Source: Mycobacterium colombiense
GTDB taxonomy: Bacteria > Actinomycetota > Actinomycetes > Mycobacteriales > Mycobacteriaceae
Assembly: GCF_001665835.1 (NCBI RefSeq)
Contig: NZ_LZSX01000074.1
Span: forward strand, 1-64,000
DNA: 64,000 bases
Reading direction: 5' to 3'
Shown piece after piece: positions 44,957 to 52,749 of the stretch (position 1 is its first letter; each line of letters starts with the position of its first letter). The notes under the pieces were generated by a model. It searched no databases, was not told the origin of the DNA, and was given only the letters and a program-made list of their open reading frames with translations. The position numbers were made by a program, and so were the translations under genes.

Positions 44957-46557
44957 TCGCTGTAGACCTGGCGACCCGCCAGATACGTCGCCCGCACCTC
45001 GAGGTCGGCGATCTGCTCGGGCGGCACGGTTCGTGGATCGGCGGACAGCACCACCAGATCGGCGTACTTGCCGACCTCCAGCGAGCCGATCACGTCGTCG
45101 GAGAACAGCTGCCAGGCCGCGTCGATGGTTTGCGCGCGGATCGCCTGCTCGACGGTCAGCCGCTCCTCGGGCCCGAGCACCCGGCCGCTCGGCGCGGTGC
45201 GGGTCACGGCCACGCTGATGTTGCGCAGCGGCTCCTCGGGCGTCACCGGCGGGTCGTTGTGCAGCGAGATGCGCATCCCGGTGGCCACCGCGGATCCAGC
45301 CGGCATCCAACGGGTTCCGCGTTCCTCGCCGAACAGCCCGTCGACGATGACATCGCCCCAGTAGTGGATCTGGTCGACGAAGATGCTGCAGGTGACGCCG
45401 AGGTCGTGGGCGCGCTGCAGCTGCTCGGGCCGGATGGCGCCGACGTGCTCGAGCCGCAGCCGATGGTCGTCGCGGGGATGGCGCTTCAGGGCCTCTTCGT
45501 ACACGTCGAGGATGGTGTCGACGCCTGCGTCGCCCTGCACGTGGCAGGCCATCGGCCAGCCCAGCGGGAAGTAGGCGCCGACGATCTCGTGCAGCTGCTC
45601 GGCGGTGTAGTTGGCGCAGCCGCAGGAGCCCGGCACCACGCCGATGATCCGGGTGGCGTCGGTGTCCAGGTAGGGGAATGAGAGGTCGATGTTGCCGATC
45701 CAGGGCGAACCGTCGACCCAGATCTTGATGCCGACCTGACGCAGGACGTCGTCGCCCTGCCCGGGGGTGGCGGCGGTGGACATCTGCGGATTGGAGATCT
45801 CGTAGGTGCGCAGCCGCACCGTGAGCCGCTCACGCAGTTGCTCGACCACCGGCCCGAAGTTCGGGTCGAAGGCCATTTCCGAGCAGGTCGTCAGGCCGGC
45901 GCGGTTGAGCCGGGCGCATTCGGCGAGCAGCATCTGCGGGTAGTCGGCGAAGTCGATGGCCCCGCCCAGCAACGGGAACACCGCGCCGGTCTCCTCGGCG
46001 GTGCCGTCGAGTTCGCCGTTGGCGTCGCGGCCGTATCTGGCGCCCTTGGGGTCGGGGGTGTCACGGTTCAGCCCGTGCAGCTTGGCGGCGCGCGAGTTGA
46101 AGTAGGCCTTGTGCCCGGAGTTGTGCAGGATGACCAGCGGACTGTCCGGCGCGATGCCGTCGAGCCAGCTCAGCGTCGGTTCCGGAAGCCCGTTCTGCAG
46201 CAGCGGATCCCAGCCGTTGAGGTAGGCGCCGTCGGAGCCCCGCCGGGCGACCTCAGAGCGGATCGCCACGACGACGTCGTCCGCATTGCGCAGGGTGACC
46301 GGGCGGATGTCGACGATGCGGTCCGACAAGGCGACCGCCTCCATCAACGGATGCCCGTGTGCCTCAACGAAGCCCGGCATGACGCAGCCGTCACCGACGT
46401 CGACCGTCCGGGTGTCGGGGCCGGTGAATGCGGCGACCTCGGCGCGGCTGCCGACGGCGACGATCTTGCCGTCGGCGACGGCGAGCGCCTCGGCGGTAGG
46501 TCGCCTCTCGTCGACGGTCAGGATCGTTCCGGTGACGACGAGATCTGCCTGCCCCAT
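44953..46557 (-). CDS. amidohydrolase (YtcJ-like)
   Basis: The 534-residue metal-dependent hydrolase has the metal-binding HGH in GFVEAHGHPLMEA near residue 65, later His in MACHVQGDAG and RLEHVGAIRP, and the final GSLEVGKYADLVVLSADP typical of this superfamily. The substrate is unknown. It is the promoter-proximal gene of the menC-bpoC-menD run, overlapping menC by four bases. ATG 46557 is chosen; the longer frame would reach into the divergent fadD8 promoter region. Confidence 0.88.
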   Translation of the reverse strand: MGQADLVVTGTILTVDERRPTAEALAVADGKIVAVGSRAEVAAFTGPDTRTVDVGDGCVMPGFVEAHGHPLMEAVALSDRIVDIRPVTLRNADDVVVAIRSEVARRGSDGAYLNGWDPLLQNGLPEPTLSWLDGIAPDSPLVILHNSGHKAYFNSRAAKLHGLNRDTPDPKGARYGRDANGELDGTAEETGAVFPLLGGAIDFADYPQMLLAECARLNRAGLTTCSEMAFDPNFGPVVEQLRERLTVRLRTYEISNPQMSTAATPGQGDDVLRQVGIKIWVDGSPWIGNIDLSFPYLDTDATRIIGVVPGSCGCANYTAEQLHEIVGAYFPLGWPMACHVQGDAGVDTILDVYEEALKRHPRDDHRLRLEHVGAIRPEQLQRAHDLGVTCSIFVDQIHYWGDVIVDGLFGEERGTRWMPAGSAVATGMRISLHNDPPVTPEEPLRNISVAVTRTAPSGRVLGPEERLTVEQAIRAQTIDAAWQLFSDDVIGSLEVGKYADLVVLSADPRTVPPEQIADLEVRATYLAGRQVYSE

Positions 46558-46610
46558 GGGGAGCGATCCTAATGATCGGCAGGGTCGCCGAGGGTGCAGC
46601 TGACCCAAAT

Positions 46611-46624
46611 TGCAACACGTTCTA
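46611..46624. promoter_or_regulatory. KstR-like operator TGCAACACGTTCTA between the amidohydrolase-men operon and fadD8
   Basis: The sequence fits every fixed position of the KstR consensus TNNAACNNGTTNNA, with the palindromic core AACACGTT. It touches the TAGTCT -10 box (46623-46628) that lies six bases before fadD8 ATG. The divergent amidohydrolase begins only 53 bases away, so one repressor could control both directions. KstR represses sterol catabolism genes until a cholesterol-derived acyl-CoA ligand binds; control here is inferred. Confidence 0.6.
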
Positions 46625-46634
46625 GTCTTGCCAC

Positions 46635-48245
46635 ATGAGTGACGACCTGTTGCGCAACCCGACCCATAACGGCCACCTGCTCGTGGGCGCGCTCAAGCGC
46701 CACAAGACCAAGCCGGTGCTGTTCCTCGGCGACACCACGTTGACCGGCGGTCAGATGGCCGAGCGGATCAGCCAGTACATCCAGGCGTTCGAGGCGCTGG
46801 GCGCGGGCACCGGCGTCGCGGTCGGCCTGCTGTCGCTCAACCGTCCCGAGGTGCTGTTGATCATCGGCGCCGGGCAGACCCGGGGCTACCGGCGCACCGC
46901 CCTGCATCCGCTGGGCTCGCTGGACGACCACGCCTACGTGCTCAACGACGCCGGCATCAGCTCGCTGATCATCGACCCCAACCCGATGTTCGTCGAGCGC
47001 GCGCTGGCGTTGCTGGAAAAGGTGCCCGGGCTCAAGCAGATCCTCACCATCGGCCCGGTGCCCGAAAAGCTGCACGGCTTGAAAGGGCAAGTGGTGGACC
47101 TGGCGGCCGAGGCGGCCAAGTACGACCCGCAGCCGCTGGCCGCCGCGGACCTGCCGCCCGATCAGGTCATCGGCCTGACCTACACCGGCGGAACCACGGG
47201 CAAGCCCAAGGGCGTGATGGGCACCGCGCAGTCGATCTCCTCCATGACCCAGATCCAGCTCAGCGAATGGGAGTGGCCGGAGGAACCGCGGTTCCTGATG
47301 ATCACCCCGCTCTCGCACGCCGGGGCGGCGTATTTCCTACCCACCCTGATCAAGGGCGGCGAGATGCATGTGCTGCCCAAGTTCGACCCCGCCGATGTGC
47401 TGAAAACCATTGAGGAGAAGCGCATTACGGCCACGTTCCTGGTGCCGTCAATGCTGTATGCGCTGATGGACCACCCGGATTCGCACACCCGCGACCTGTC
47501 GTCGCTGCAGACCGTCTATTACGGCGCGTCGGCGATCAACCCGGTGCGGCTGGCCGAGGCAATCCGCCGGTTCGGCCAGATCTTCGCCCAGAACTACGGG
47601 CAGTCCGAGGCGCCGATGGCCATCACCTACCTGGCCAAGGGCGAGCACGATGAGAAGCGGCTGACATCGTGTGGGCGCCCAACGCTTTTCGCGCGGGTGG
47701 CGCTGCTGGGTGAGGACGGCAAGCCGGTGCCGCAGGGCGAGCCGGGTGAAATCTGTGTCAGCGGACCGCTTTTGGCGGGCGGTTACTGGAATCTGCCCGA
47801 CGAGACGGCGAAGACTTTTAAAGACGGCTGGCTGCACACCGGCGACATGGCCCGCGAGGACGAGGACGGCTTCTACTTCATCGTCGACCGGGTCAAGGAC
47901 ATGATCGTCACCGGCGGTTTCAACGTGTTCCCGCGCGAGGTCGAGGACGTCGTCGCCGAGCACCCGGCCATCGCCCAGGTGTGCGTGGTCGGCGCGCCGG
48001 ACGAGAAGTGGGGCGAGGCCGTCACCGCGGTGGTGGTGCTGCGCTCCGACGCGCCCCGCGACGACGCCGCAATCGAGAAGATGACCGCCGAGATTCAGGC
48101 CGCGGTCAAGGACCGCAAGGGCTCGGTGCAGTCGCCCAAGCGCGTGGTGCTCGCCGACTCGCTGCCGTTGACCGGGCTGGGCAAGCCGGACAAGAAGGCC
48201 GTGCGCGCGCAGTTCTGGGAGGGCGCCGCCCGGTCGGTCGGTTAG
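46635..48245 (+). CDS. fadD8: fatty-acid-CoA/AMP ligase FadD8
   Basis: The 536-residue ANL-superfamily ligase activates a carboxylic acid with ATP and CoA. It has the P-loop GLTYTGGTTGKPKGVMG, YYGASAINP, NYGQSEAPM, GWLHTGDMAREDEDGF, the hinge DRVKDMIVTGGFNVFPREVE, and the C-terminal catalytic Lys in LTGLGKPDKKAV. The acyl substrate is unknown; an adjoining KstR-like operator hints at a sterol-derived acid. Likely leaderless from TAGTCT at 46623. Confidence 0.93.
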   Translation: MSDDLLRNPTHNGHLLVGALKRHKTKPVLFLGDTTLTGGQMAERISQYIQAFEALGAGTGVAVGLLSLNRPEVLLIIGAGQTRGYRRTALHPLGSLDDHAYVLNDAGISSLIIDPNPMFVERALALLEKVPGLKQILTIGPVPEKLHGLKGQVVDLAAEAAKYDPQPLAAADLPPDQVIGLTYTGGTTGKPKGVMGTAQSISSMTQIQLSEWEWPEEPRFLMITPLSHAGAAYFLPTLIKGGEMHVLPKFDPADVLKTIEEKRITATFLVPSMLYALMDHPDSHTRDLSSLQTVYYGASAINPVRLAEAIRRFGQIFAQNYGQSEAPMAITYLAKGEHDEKRLTSCGRPTLFARVALLGEDGKPVPQGEPGEICVSGPLLAGGYWNLPDETAKTFKDGWLHTGDMAREDEDGFYFIVDRVKDMIVTGGFNVFPREVEDVVAEHPAIAQVCVVGAPDEKWGEAVTAVVVLRSDAPRDDAAIEKMTAEIQAAVKDRKGSVQSPKRVVLADSLPLTGLGKPDKKAVRAQFWEGAARSVG

Positions 48246-48255
48246 GTCCTTGCGT

Positions 48256-48308
48256 CGAACGTGACGCTGCAGTCACGTTCGCGGCCCAGCGTGACTGTGT
48301 TGTCACGT
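48256..48308. terminator. tandem hairpins between convergent fadD8 and tetR
   Basis: CGAACGTGAC (48256-48265) and GTCACGTTCG (48272-48281) form a perfect ten-pair stem with a GCTGCA loop. A related, shorter stem, GCGTGAC/GTCACGT, spans 48289-48308 and reaches the end of the tetR frame. A symmetric pair between converging genes suits a bidirectional terminator; the repeated GTGAC/GTCACGTTCG unit may also be a dispersed intergenic repeat. Confidence 0.6.
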
Positions 48309-48866
48309 TCGACGTGGAGGCGTGGGTTGGGCCGCGACCCCGGCGACCAGCAGGTCGAGCATGCGGCCGGTCTGCTCCGGCGAACCGCTGACCAGGAAGA
48401 TGCCGATCAGGCTGGACACCACGTCGTCGGCCTGCACGTCGGCGCGCAGCGTCGCGTCGTCCGCGCCCGCTTGTAACAGCATCTCGACCGCGCCGACGAT
48501 GCTGTCGCGCGTCTGGGTGGGTTCCATGGCGCCCGAGTCGAAGATCGCTTGCAGGGACTCGGCCATTCCGCGCTTGGCGGCTACGAACCCCGCGTACCGG
48601 TCCATCCAGCGTCGCAACGCGGTCTTGGGCGGATGCCGCTCGAGCAGCTGCTCGGCCGCCGCGGCCACCTCGGCGAGCTCAGTGCGGTAGATCGCCTCGA
48701 CCAGGGCTTCCCGGTTGGGGAAATGCCGGTAGAGCGTGCCGATTCCGACTCCGGCGTCGCGGGCGATCGACTCCAGCGAGACCGATCCGCCGTGCGCGGT
48801 GAACGCCGCGGTGGCCGCCTCCAGCAGCCGTTCGCGGTTGCGCCGCGCATCCGACCTTCCAACCAA
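48303..48866 (-). CDS. TetR-family transcriptional repressor
   Basis: The 187-residue protein has an N-terminal DNA-binding domain (LLEAATAAF to IARDAGVGIGTLYRHFPNRE, residues about 14-52) and a helical ligand domain. The start codon is TTG at 48866; its GGAGG ribosome site lies inside the proximal palindromic operator, so binding could block its own expression. Divergent from the aldo/keto reductase, which is the likely target. Confidence 0.9.
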   Translation of the reverse strand: MVGRSDARRNRERLLEAATAAFTAHGGSVSLESIARDAGVGIGTLYRHFPNREALVEAIYRTELAEVAAAAEQLLERHPPKTALRRWMDRYAGFVAAKRGMAESLQAIFDSGAMEPTQTRDSIVGAVEMLLQAGADDATLRADVQADDVVSSLIGIFLVSGSPEQTGRMLDLLVAGVAAQPTPPRRT

Positions 48867-48867
48867 A

Positions 48868-48917
48868 GCGGAGGTTCCTCCGTTTCTGCTACGCTGACCG
48901 AGCGGAGGGTCCTCCGC
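48868..48917. promoter_or_regulatory. twin palindromic operators in the tetR/aldo-keto reductase promoter
   Basis: CGGAGG-TT-CCTCCG (48869-48882) and CGGAGG-GT-CCTCCG (48903-48916) are two near-identical palindromes, centres 34 bases apart. They bracket a TACGCT -10 candidate (48890-48895) and overlap the tetR ribosome site. This is the expected architecture for autoregulation by the adjacent TetR protein. Confidence 0.75.
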
Positions 48918-48951
48918 ATTTTCTCCAGTGTGTCACGAGCCAAGGAGCATC

Positions 48952-49890
48952 ATGACCGACAAACCACAGCCCGGCGGTACCGGCAGCATCGGCACGACGC
49001 CCGTCGCCCGCATGGGCTACGGCGCCATGCAGCTGTTCGAGGCATCACCCGACGACGCGGTCGCGGTGCTGCGCCGCGCCGTCGAGCTCGGCGTCAACCA
49101 CGTCGACACCGCGTCGTTCTACGGCCCCGGCGAGGTGAACCGGCGGATCCGCGCGGCGCTCGCGCCCTACCCGGACGACCTCGTCATCGTCAGCAAGGTC
49201 GGCGCGCGCTACACCGGCGAAGAACCGATTCCGCTGGCATCCGCGCAACGGCCCGCCGAGCTGCGCGCCGCCGTCGAAGACGATCTGCGCCAACTCGGTC
49301 TGGATCGTGTTCCGGTGGTCAATCTGCGGCGGATGGACCTCGGTCCCGGCGCGGCCGCCGACGGCGACCAGATCGTCGACCTCGACGATCAACTCGCCGA
49401 GATGATCGCGCTGCGCGACGAGGGCAAGATCGGCGCAATCGGGATCAGCAGTGTGCCGCTCGACGTGCTGCGGCGAGCGCTGCCCGCCGGGATCGTGTGC
49501 GTGCAGAACGCCTACAGCCTGCTGGACCGCTCCCAGGAAGAGATGATCGATGTCTGCCTGGACGAGGGCATCGCCTGGGTGCCGTACTTCCCGCTCGGCT
49601 CGGCGTTCCCGGGCTTCCCCAAGGTCACCGACAACCCGGTGGTGACCGACATCGCCGGCGAGCTGGGCGTCACCGGCGCCCAGGTCGGGCTGGCGTGGCT
49701 GTTGGCCCACACGCCGAACACGTTGCTGATTCCCGGCACCCGCTCGATCGCCCACCTCGAGGAGAACCTTGGCGCGGCCGGCGTCACGCTGAGCGCCGAG
49801 GCGACCGCCCGGCTGGACGCCGTCGCCACACCCGGCGCCGATCCCTGGGCGCACGGTGTCGAACCCTTCCTGGAGGCGCCGCAAACCTGA
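48952..49890 (+). CDS. aldo/keto reductase
   Basis: The 312-residue TIM-barrel reductase has HVDTASFYGPGEVN (Asp and Tyr), VIVSKVGARY (Lys) and the NADPH phosphate site IPGTRSIAHLEENLGA. At the usual catalytic His position the sequence reads VVNLRRMD, as in YdbC-like aldo/keto reductases (recalled), so catalysis may differ from classical members. ATG 48952 follows AAGGAG. Likely controlled by the divergent TetR gene; the Ddn-like gene follows 14 bases later. Confidence 0.9.
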   Translation: MTDKPQPGGTGSIGTTPVARMGYGAMQLFEASPDDAVAVLRRAVELGVNHVDTASFYGPGEVNRRIRAALAPYPDDLVIVSKVGARYTGEEPIPLASAQRPAELRAAVEDDLRQLGLDRVPVVNLRRMDLGPGAAADGDQIVDLDDQLAEMIALRDEGKIGAIGISSVPLDVLRRALPAGIVCVQNAYSLLDRSQEEMIDVCLDEGIAWVPYFPLGSAFPGFPKVTDNPVVTDIAGELGVTGAQVGLAWLLAHTPNTLLIPGTRSIAHLEENLGAAGVTLSAEATARLDAVATPGADPWAHGVEPFLEAPQT

Positions 49891-49904
49891 CTACTGTGTC
49901 AGAC

Positions 49905-50360
49905 ATGGGAACGCCCGACGGGCTGAAACCACCGTGGTGGCTCAAGCCGGCGAACAAAGTCTTCATCCGGATGTCGCGGCTCGGCCTGAGCTTCGGCGGC
50001 GAAAGCCCGGTGGTGCTGACGGTGCCCGGACGCAAGTCCGGGACGCCCCGCTCGACGCCGGTGACACCGATGACGGTGGACGGCAAAAGGTATGTGGTGG
50101 GCGGCTTCCCGGGTGCGGATTGGATCCGCAACGTCCGCGCCGCCGGGCATGCGACGCTGGCCCGCGGCCGGCACTCCGAGCGGGTGCGGATGGTGGAGTT
50201 GTCCGCCGACGCGGCGCGGCCGTTCCTGCGGGCGTACCCCACCGAGGTGCCCACCGGCGTCGGCTTCATGAAACGCTCTGGGTTGGTCAAGGACGGACGC
50301 CCCGAGGAGTTCGAGGCGCTGGCCGGCGTGTGTCCGGTGTTCCGGCTGGACCCGGCATAG
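49905..50360 (+). CDS. Ddn-like deazaflavin (F420)-dependent family protein
   Basis: The 151-residue protein has the family pattern VVLTVPGRKSGTPRSTPVTP followed by YVVGGFPGADWIRNVRAAGHA. It is a second Ddn-type protein in the window, distinct from 8845-9330. It starts 14 bases after the aldo/keto reductase and ends just before menB, so it probably shares the TetR-controlled transcript. It may reduce quinones or xenobiotics; the substrate is unknown. Confidence 0.82.
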   Translation: MGTPDGLKPPWWLKPANKVFIRMSRLGLSFGGESPVVLTVPGRKSGTPRSTPVTPMTVDGKRYVVGGFPGADWIRNVRAAGHATLARGRHSERVRMVELSADAARPFLRAYPTEVPTGVGFMKRSGLVKDGRPEEFEALAGVCPVFRLDPA

Positions 50361-50373
50361 GAGTTCAAACACA

Positions 50374-51276
50374 TTGAGTGACAACCCCTTTGATGCGCAG
50401 GCCTGGCGACCCGTGGACGGGTTCGGCGACCTGACCGACATCACCTATCACCGGCACGTCGATGACGCCACGGTGCGGGTGGCGTTCGACCGGCCCGAGG
50501 TGCGCAACGCGTTTCGGCCGCACACCGTCGACGAGCTCTACCGGGTGCTCGACCACGCCCGGATGTCCCCCGACGTCGGCGTCGTGTTGCTCACCGGCAA
50601 CGGGCCATCGCCCAAGGACGGCGGCTGGGCGTTCTGCTCGGGCGGCGATCAGCGCATCCGCGGGCGCAGCGGCTACCAATACGCGAGCGGCGACACCGCC
50701 GACACCGTCGACACCGCCCGCGCCGGCCGGTTACACATCCTGGAGGTCCAACGACTGATCCGGTTCATGCCCAAGGTGGTCATCTGTCTGGTCAACGGGT
50801 GGGCGGCCGGTGGCGGGCACAGCCTGCACGTGGTCTGCGACCTCACCCTGGCCAGCCGCGAGCACGCCCGCTTCAAGCAGACCGACGCCGACGTCGGCAG
50901 CTTCGACGGGGGCTACGGCAGCGCGTACCTGGCCCGCCAGGTCGGCCAGAAGTTCGCCCGCGAGATCTTCTTCCTGGGCCGCCCCTACACCGCCGAGCAA
51001 ATGCACCACATGGGCGCGGTCAACGCCGTCGTCGACCATGCGGAGCTGGAATCGGAGGCCATCGGATGGGCGCGCGAGATCAACGCCAAATCGCCGCAGG
51101 CGCAACGCATGCTGAAGTTCGCGTTCAACCTGCTCGACGACGGGCTGGTGGGCCAGCAGCTGTTCGCGGGCGAGGCCACCCGGCTGGCGTACATGACCGA
51201 TGAGGCCGTCGAGGGCCGCGACGCCTTCCTGGAGAAGCGGGACCCCGACTGGAGCCGGTTCCCCCGCTACTTCTGA
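50374..51276 (+). CDS. menB: 1,4-dihydroxy-2-naphthoyl-CoA synthase
   Basis: The 300-residue crotonase-fold enzyme closes the second ring of the naphthoquinone. Highly conserved stretches include VRVAFDRPEVRNAFRPHTV, GWAFCSGGDQRIRGRSGYQY (active-site loop), GWAAGGGHSLHVVCDLTLA (oxyanion hole) and TDADVGSFDGGYGS (catalytic Asp). TTG 50374 follows AGGAG; remembered Mtb MenB is about 14 residues longer. It begins 13 bases after the Ddn-like gene. Confidence 0.95.
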   Translation: MSDNPFDAQAWRPVDGFGDLTDITYHRHVDDATVRVAFDRPEVRNAFRPHTVDELYRVLDHARMSPDVGVVLLTGNGPSPKDGGWAFCSGGDQRIRGRSGYQYASGDTADTVDTARAGRLHILEVQRLIRFMPKVVICLVNGWAAGGGHSLHVVCDLTLASREHARFKQTDADVGSFDGGYGSAYLARQVGQKFAREIFFLGRPYTAEQMHHMGAVNAVVDHAELESEAIGWAREINAKSPQAQRMLKFAFNLLDDGLVGQQLFAGEATRLAYMTDEAVEGRDAFLEKRDPDWSRFPRYF

Positions 51277-51320
51277 GCGGCGCGGTTGGCGCGTCGCGCC
51301 CCCACCTAGACTCGCGTCTC

Positions 51321-52217
51321 GTGAGCAAGAGTCCTTTTCGCCGGATCGCCGACCAGTTCGTGCTGGCGACCATGCGACCCCCCATGGCACCGCAGATTCT
51401 CGTCAACCGCCCGCTGATCAAGCCGATCGAGCTGGCCGGCAAGCGCATCCTGCTCACCGGGGCCTCGTCGGGGATCGGCGAGGCCGCGGCCGAACAGTTC
51501 GCCCGGGCGGGCGCCACCGTGGTCGTCGTCGCGCGCCGCCAGGATCTGCTGGACGCGCTGGCCGAGCGGATCACCACCGCCGGCGGTGAAGCGCTGTCGA
51601 TCCCGTGCGATGTCTCGGACATGGACGCCGTCGACGCGTTGGTCGCCGACGTCGAAAAGCGCCTGGGCGGAATCGACATCCTGATCAACAACGCTGGCCG
51701 GTCCATCCGCCGGCCGCTGGCCGAGTCGCTGGAACGCTGGCACGACGTCGAGCGCACCATGGTGCTCAACTACTACGCGCCGCTGCGCCTGATCCGCGGG
51801 CTGGCACCCGGGATGATCGAGCGCGGCGACGGCCACATCATCAACGTCTCGACGTGGGGTGTGCTGTCGGAGGCCTCACCGCTGTTCTCGGTGTACAACG
51901 CCTCGAAGGCCGCGCTGTCGACCGTCAGCAGGGTGGTGGAAACCGAGTGGGGCGACAAGGGCGTGCACTCCACCACGCTCTACTACCCACTGGTGGCCAC
52001 CCCGATGATCGCGCCGACCAAGGCCTACGAGGGAATGCCGGCGCTGACGTCGGAGGAGGCCGGCGAGTGGATGATCACCGCCGCCCGCACCCGCCCGGTG
52101 CGCATCGCACCACGAATGGCGATCGCCGCCAAGGCGCTGGACACCTTCGGCCCGCGTTGGGTCAACGCCGTCATGCAGCGCCAAAGCATCCAGCCCAACC
52201 GCAAGACCGACGGCTGA
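51321..52217 (+). CDS. short-chain dehydrogenase/reductase (Rv0547c-like)
   Basis: The 298-residue SDR has ILLTGASSGIGEAAAEQF near residue 35, NNAGRSIRRP, and VYNASKAALSTV with the Tyr/Lys pair; the catalytic Ser lies in INVSTWG. An amphipathic leader of about 30 residues precedes the Rossmann fold. Starts at GTG 51321. Order after menB matches Mtb. The substrate is unknown. Confidence 0.9.
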   Translation: MSKSPFRRIADQFVLATMRPPMAPQILVNRPLIKPIELAGKRILLTGASSGIGEAAAEQFARAGATVVVVARRQDLLDALAERITTAGGEALSIPCDVSDMDAVDALVADVEKRLGGIDILINNAGRSIRRPLAESLERWHDVERTMVLNYYAPLRLIRGLAPGMIERGDGHIINVSTWGVLSEASPLFSVYNASKAALSTVSRVVETEWGDKGVHSTTLYYPLVATPMIAPTKAYEGMPALTSEEAGEWMITAARTRPVRIAPRMAIAAKALDTFGPRWVNAVMQRQSIQPNRKTDG

Positions 52218-52244
52218 GTGGGGCCACGTGGTAGACACGATTTC

Positions 52245-52652
52245 ATGGAGATCCTGGCCAGTCGGATGCTGCTGCGGCCGTCGGACTATCAGCGCTCGCT
52301 AGCCTTCTACCGCGACGAGATCGGGCTGGCGATTTGGCGCGACTACGGCGCTGGCACAGTCTTTTTCGCTGGCCAGTCCTTGCTGGAGCTGGCCGGTTAC
52401 GGCGCGCCCGATCCCTCCCAGCGGGCCTTCCCCGGTGCGCTGTGGCTCCAGGTCCGCGACATCGAGGCCACCCAAGCCGAATTGGAGGGCCGCGGGGTGT
52501 CGATCGCGCGCGAAGCGCGGCGCGAACCATGGGGTTTGAAAGAGATGCACGTGACCGATCCGGATGGCCTCGCGCTCATTTTCGTCGAAGTGCCGCCAGA
52601 GCACCCATTACGCCGCGACACCCGAGGTGAACAACAGCGAAACGACGGTTAA
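52245..52652 (+). CDS. VOC-family (glyoxalase/dioxygenase fold) protein
   Basis: The 135-residue protein is one vicinal-oxygen-chelate module with the beta-alpha-beta repeats ASRMLLRPSDYQRSLAFYRD and LWLQVRDIEATQAELEGRG, ending DPDGLALIFVEVPPEHPL. Metal ligands are not fully evident, so it may be a binding protein or a glyoxalase-like enzyme. ATG 52245 is preferred over a longer GTG frame. Corresponds to Mtb Rv0546c. Confidence 0.85.
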   Translation: MEILASRMLLRPSDYQRSLAFYRDEIGLAIWRDYGAGTVFFAGQSLLELAGYGAPDPSQRAFPGALWLQVRDIEATQAELEGRGVSIAREARREPWGLKEMHVTDPDGLALIFVEVPPEHPLRRDTRGEQQRNDG

Positions 52653-52749
52653 CTGAGAGGTAACATCTGGCGACGGTTCAAGGTACACCCGCGATTCGCC
52701 TCCCCCAGCATTCGACAATGGAAACCTCCTACCACCAGAATCAGGCGCT

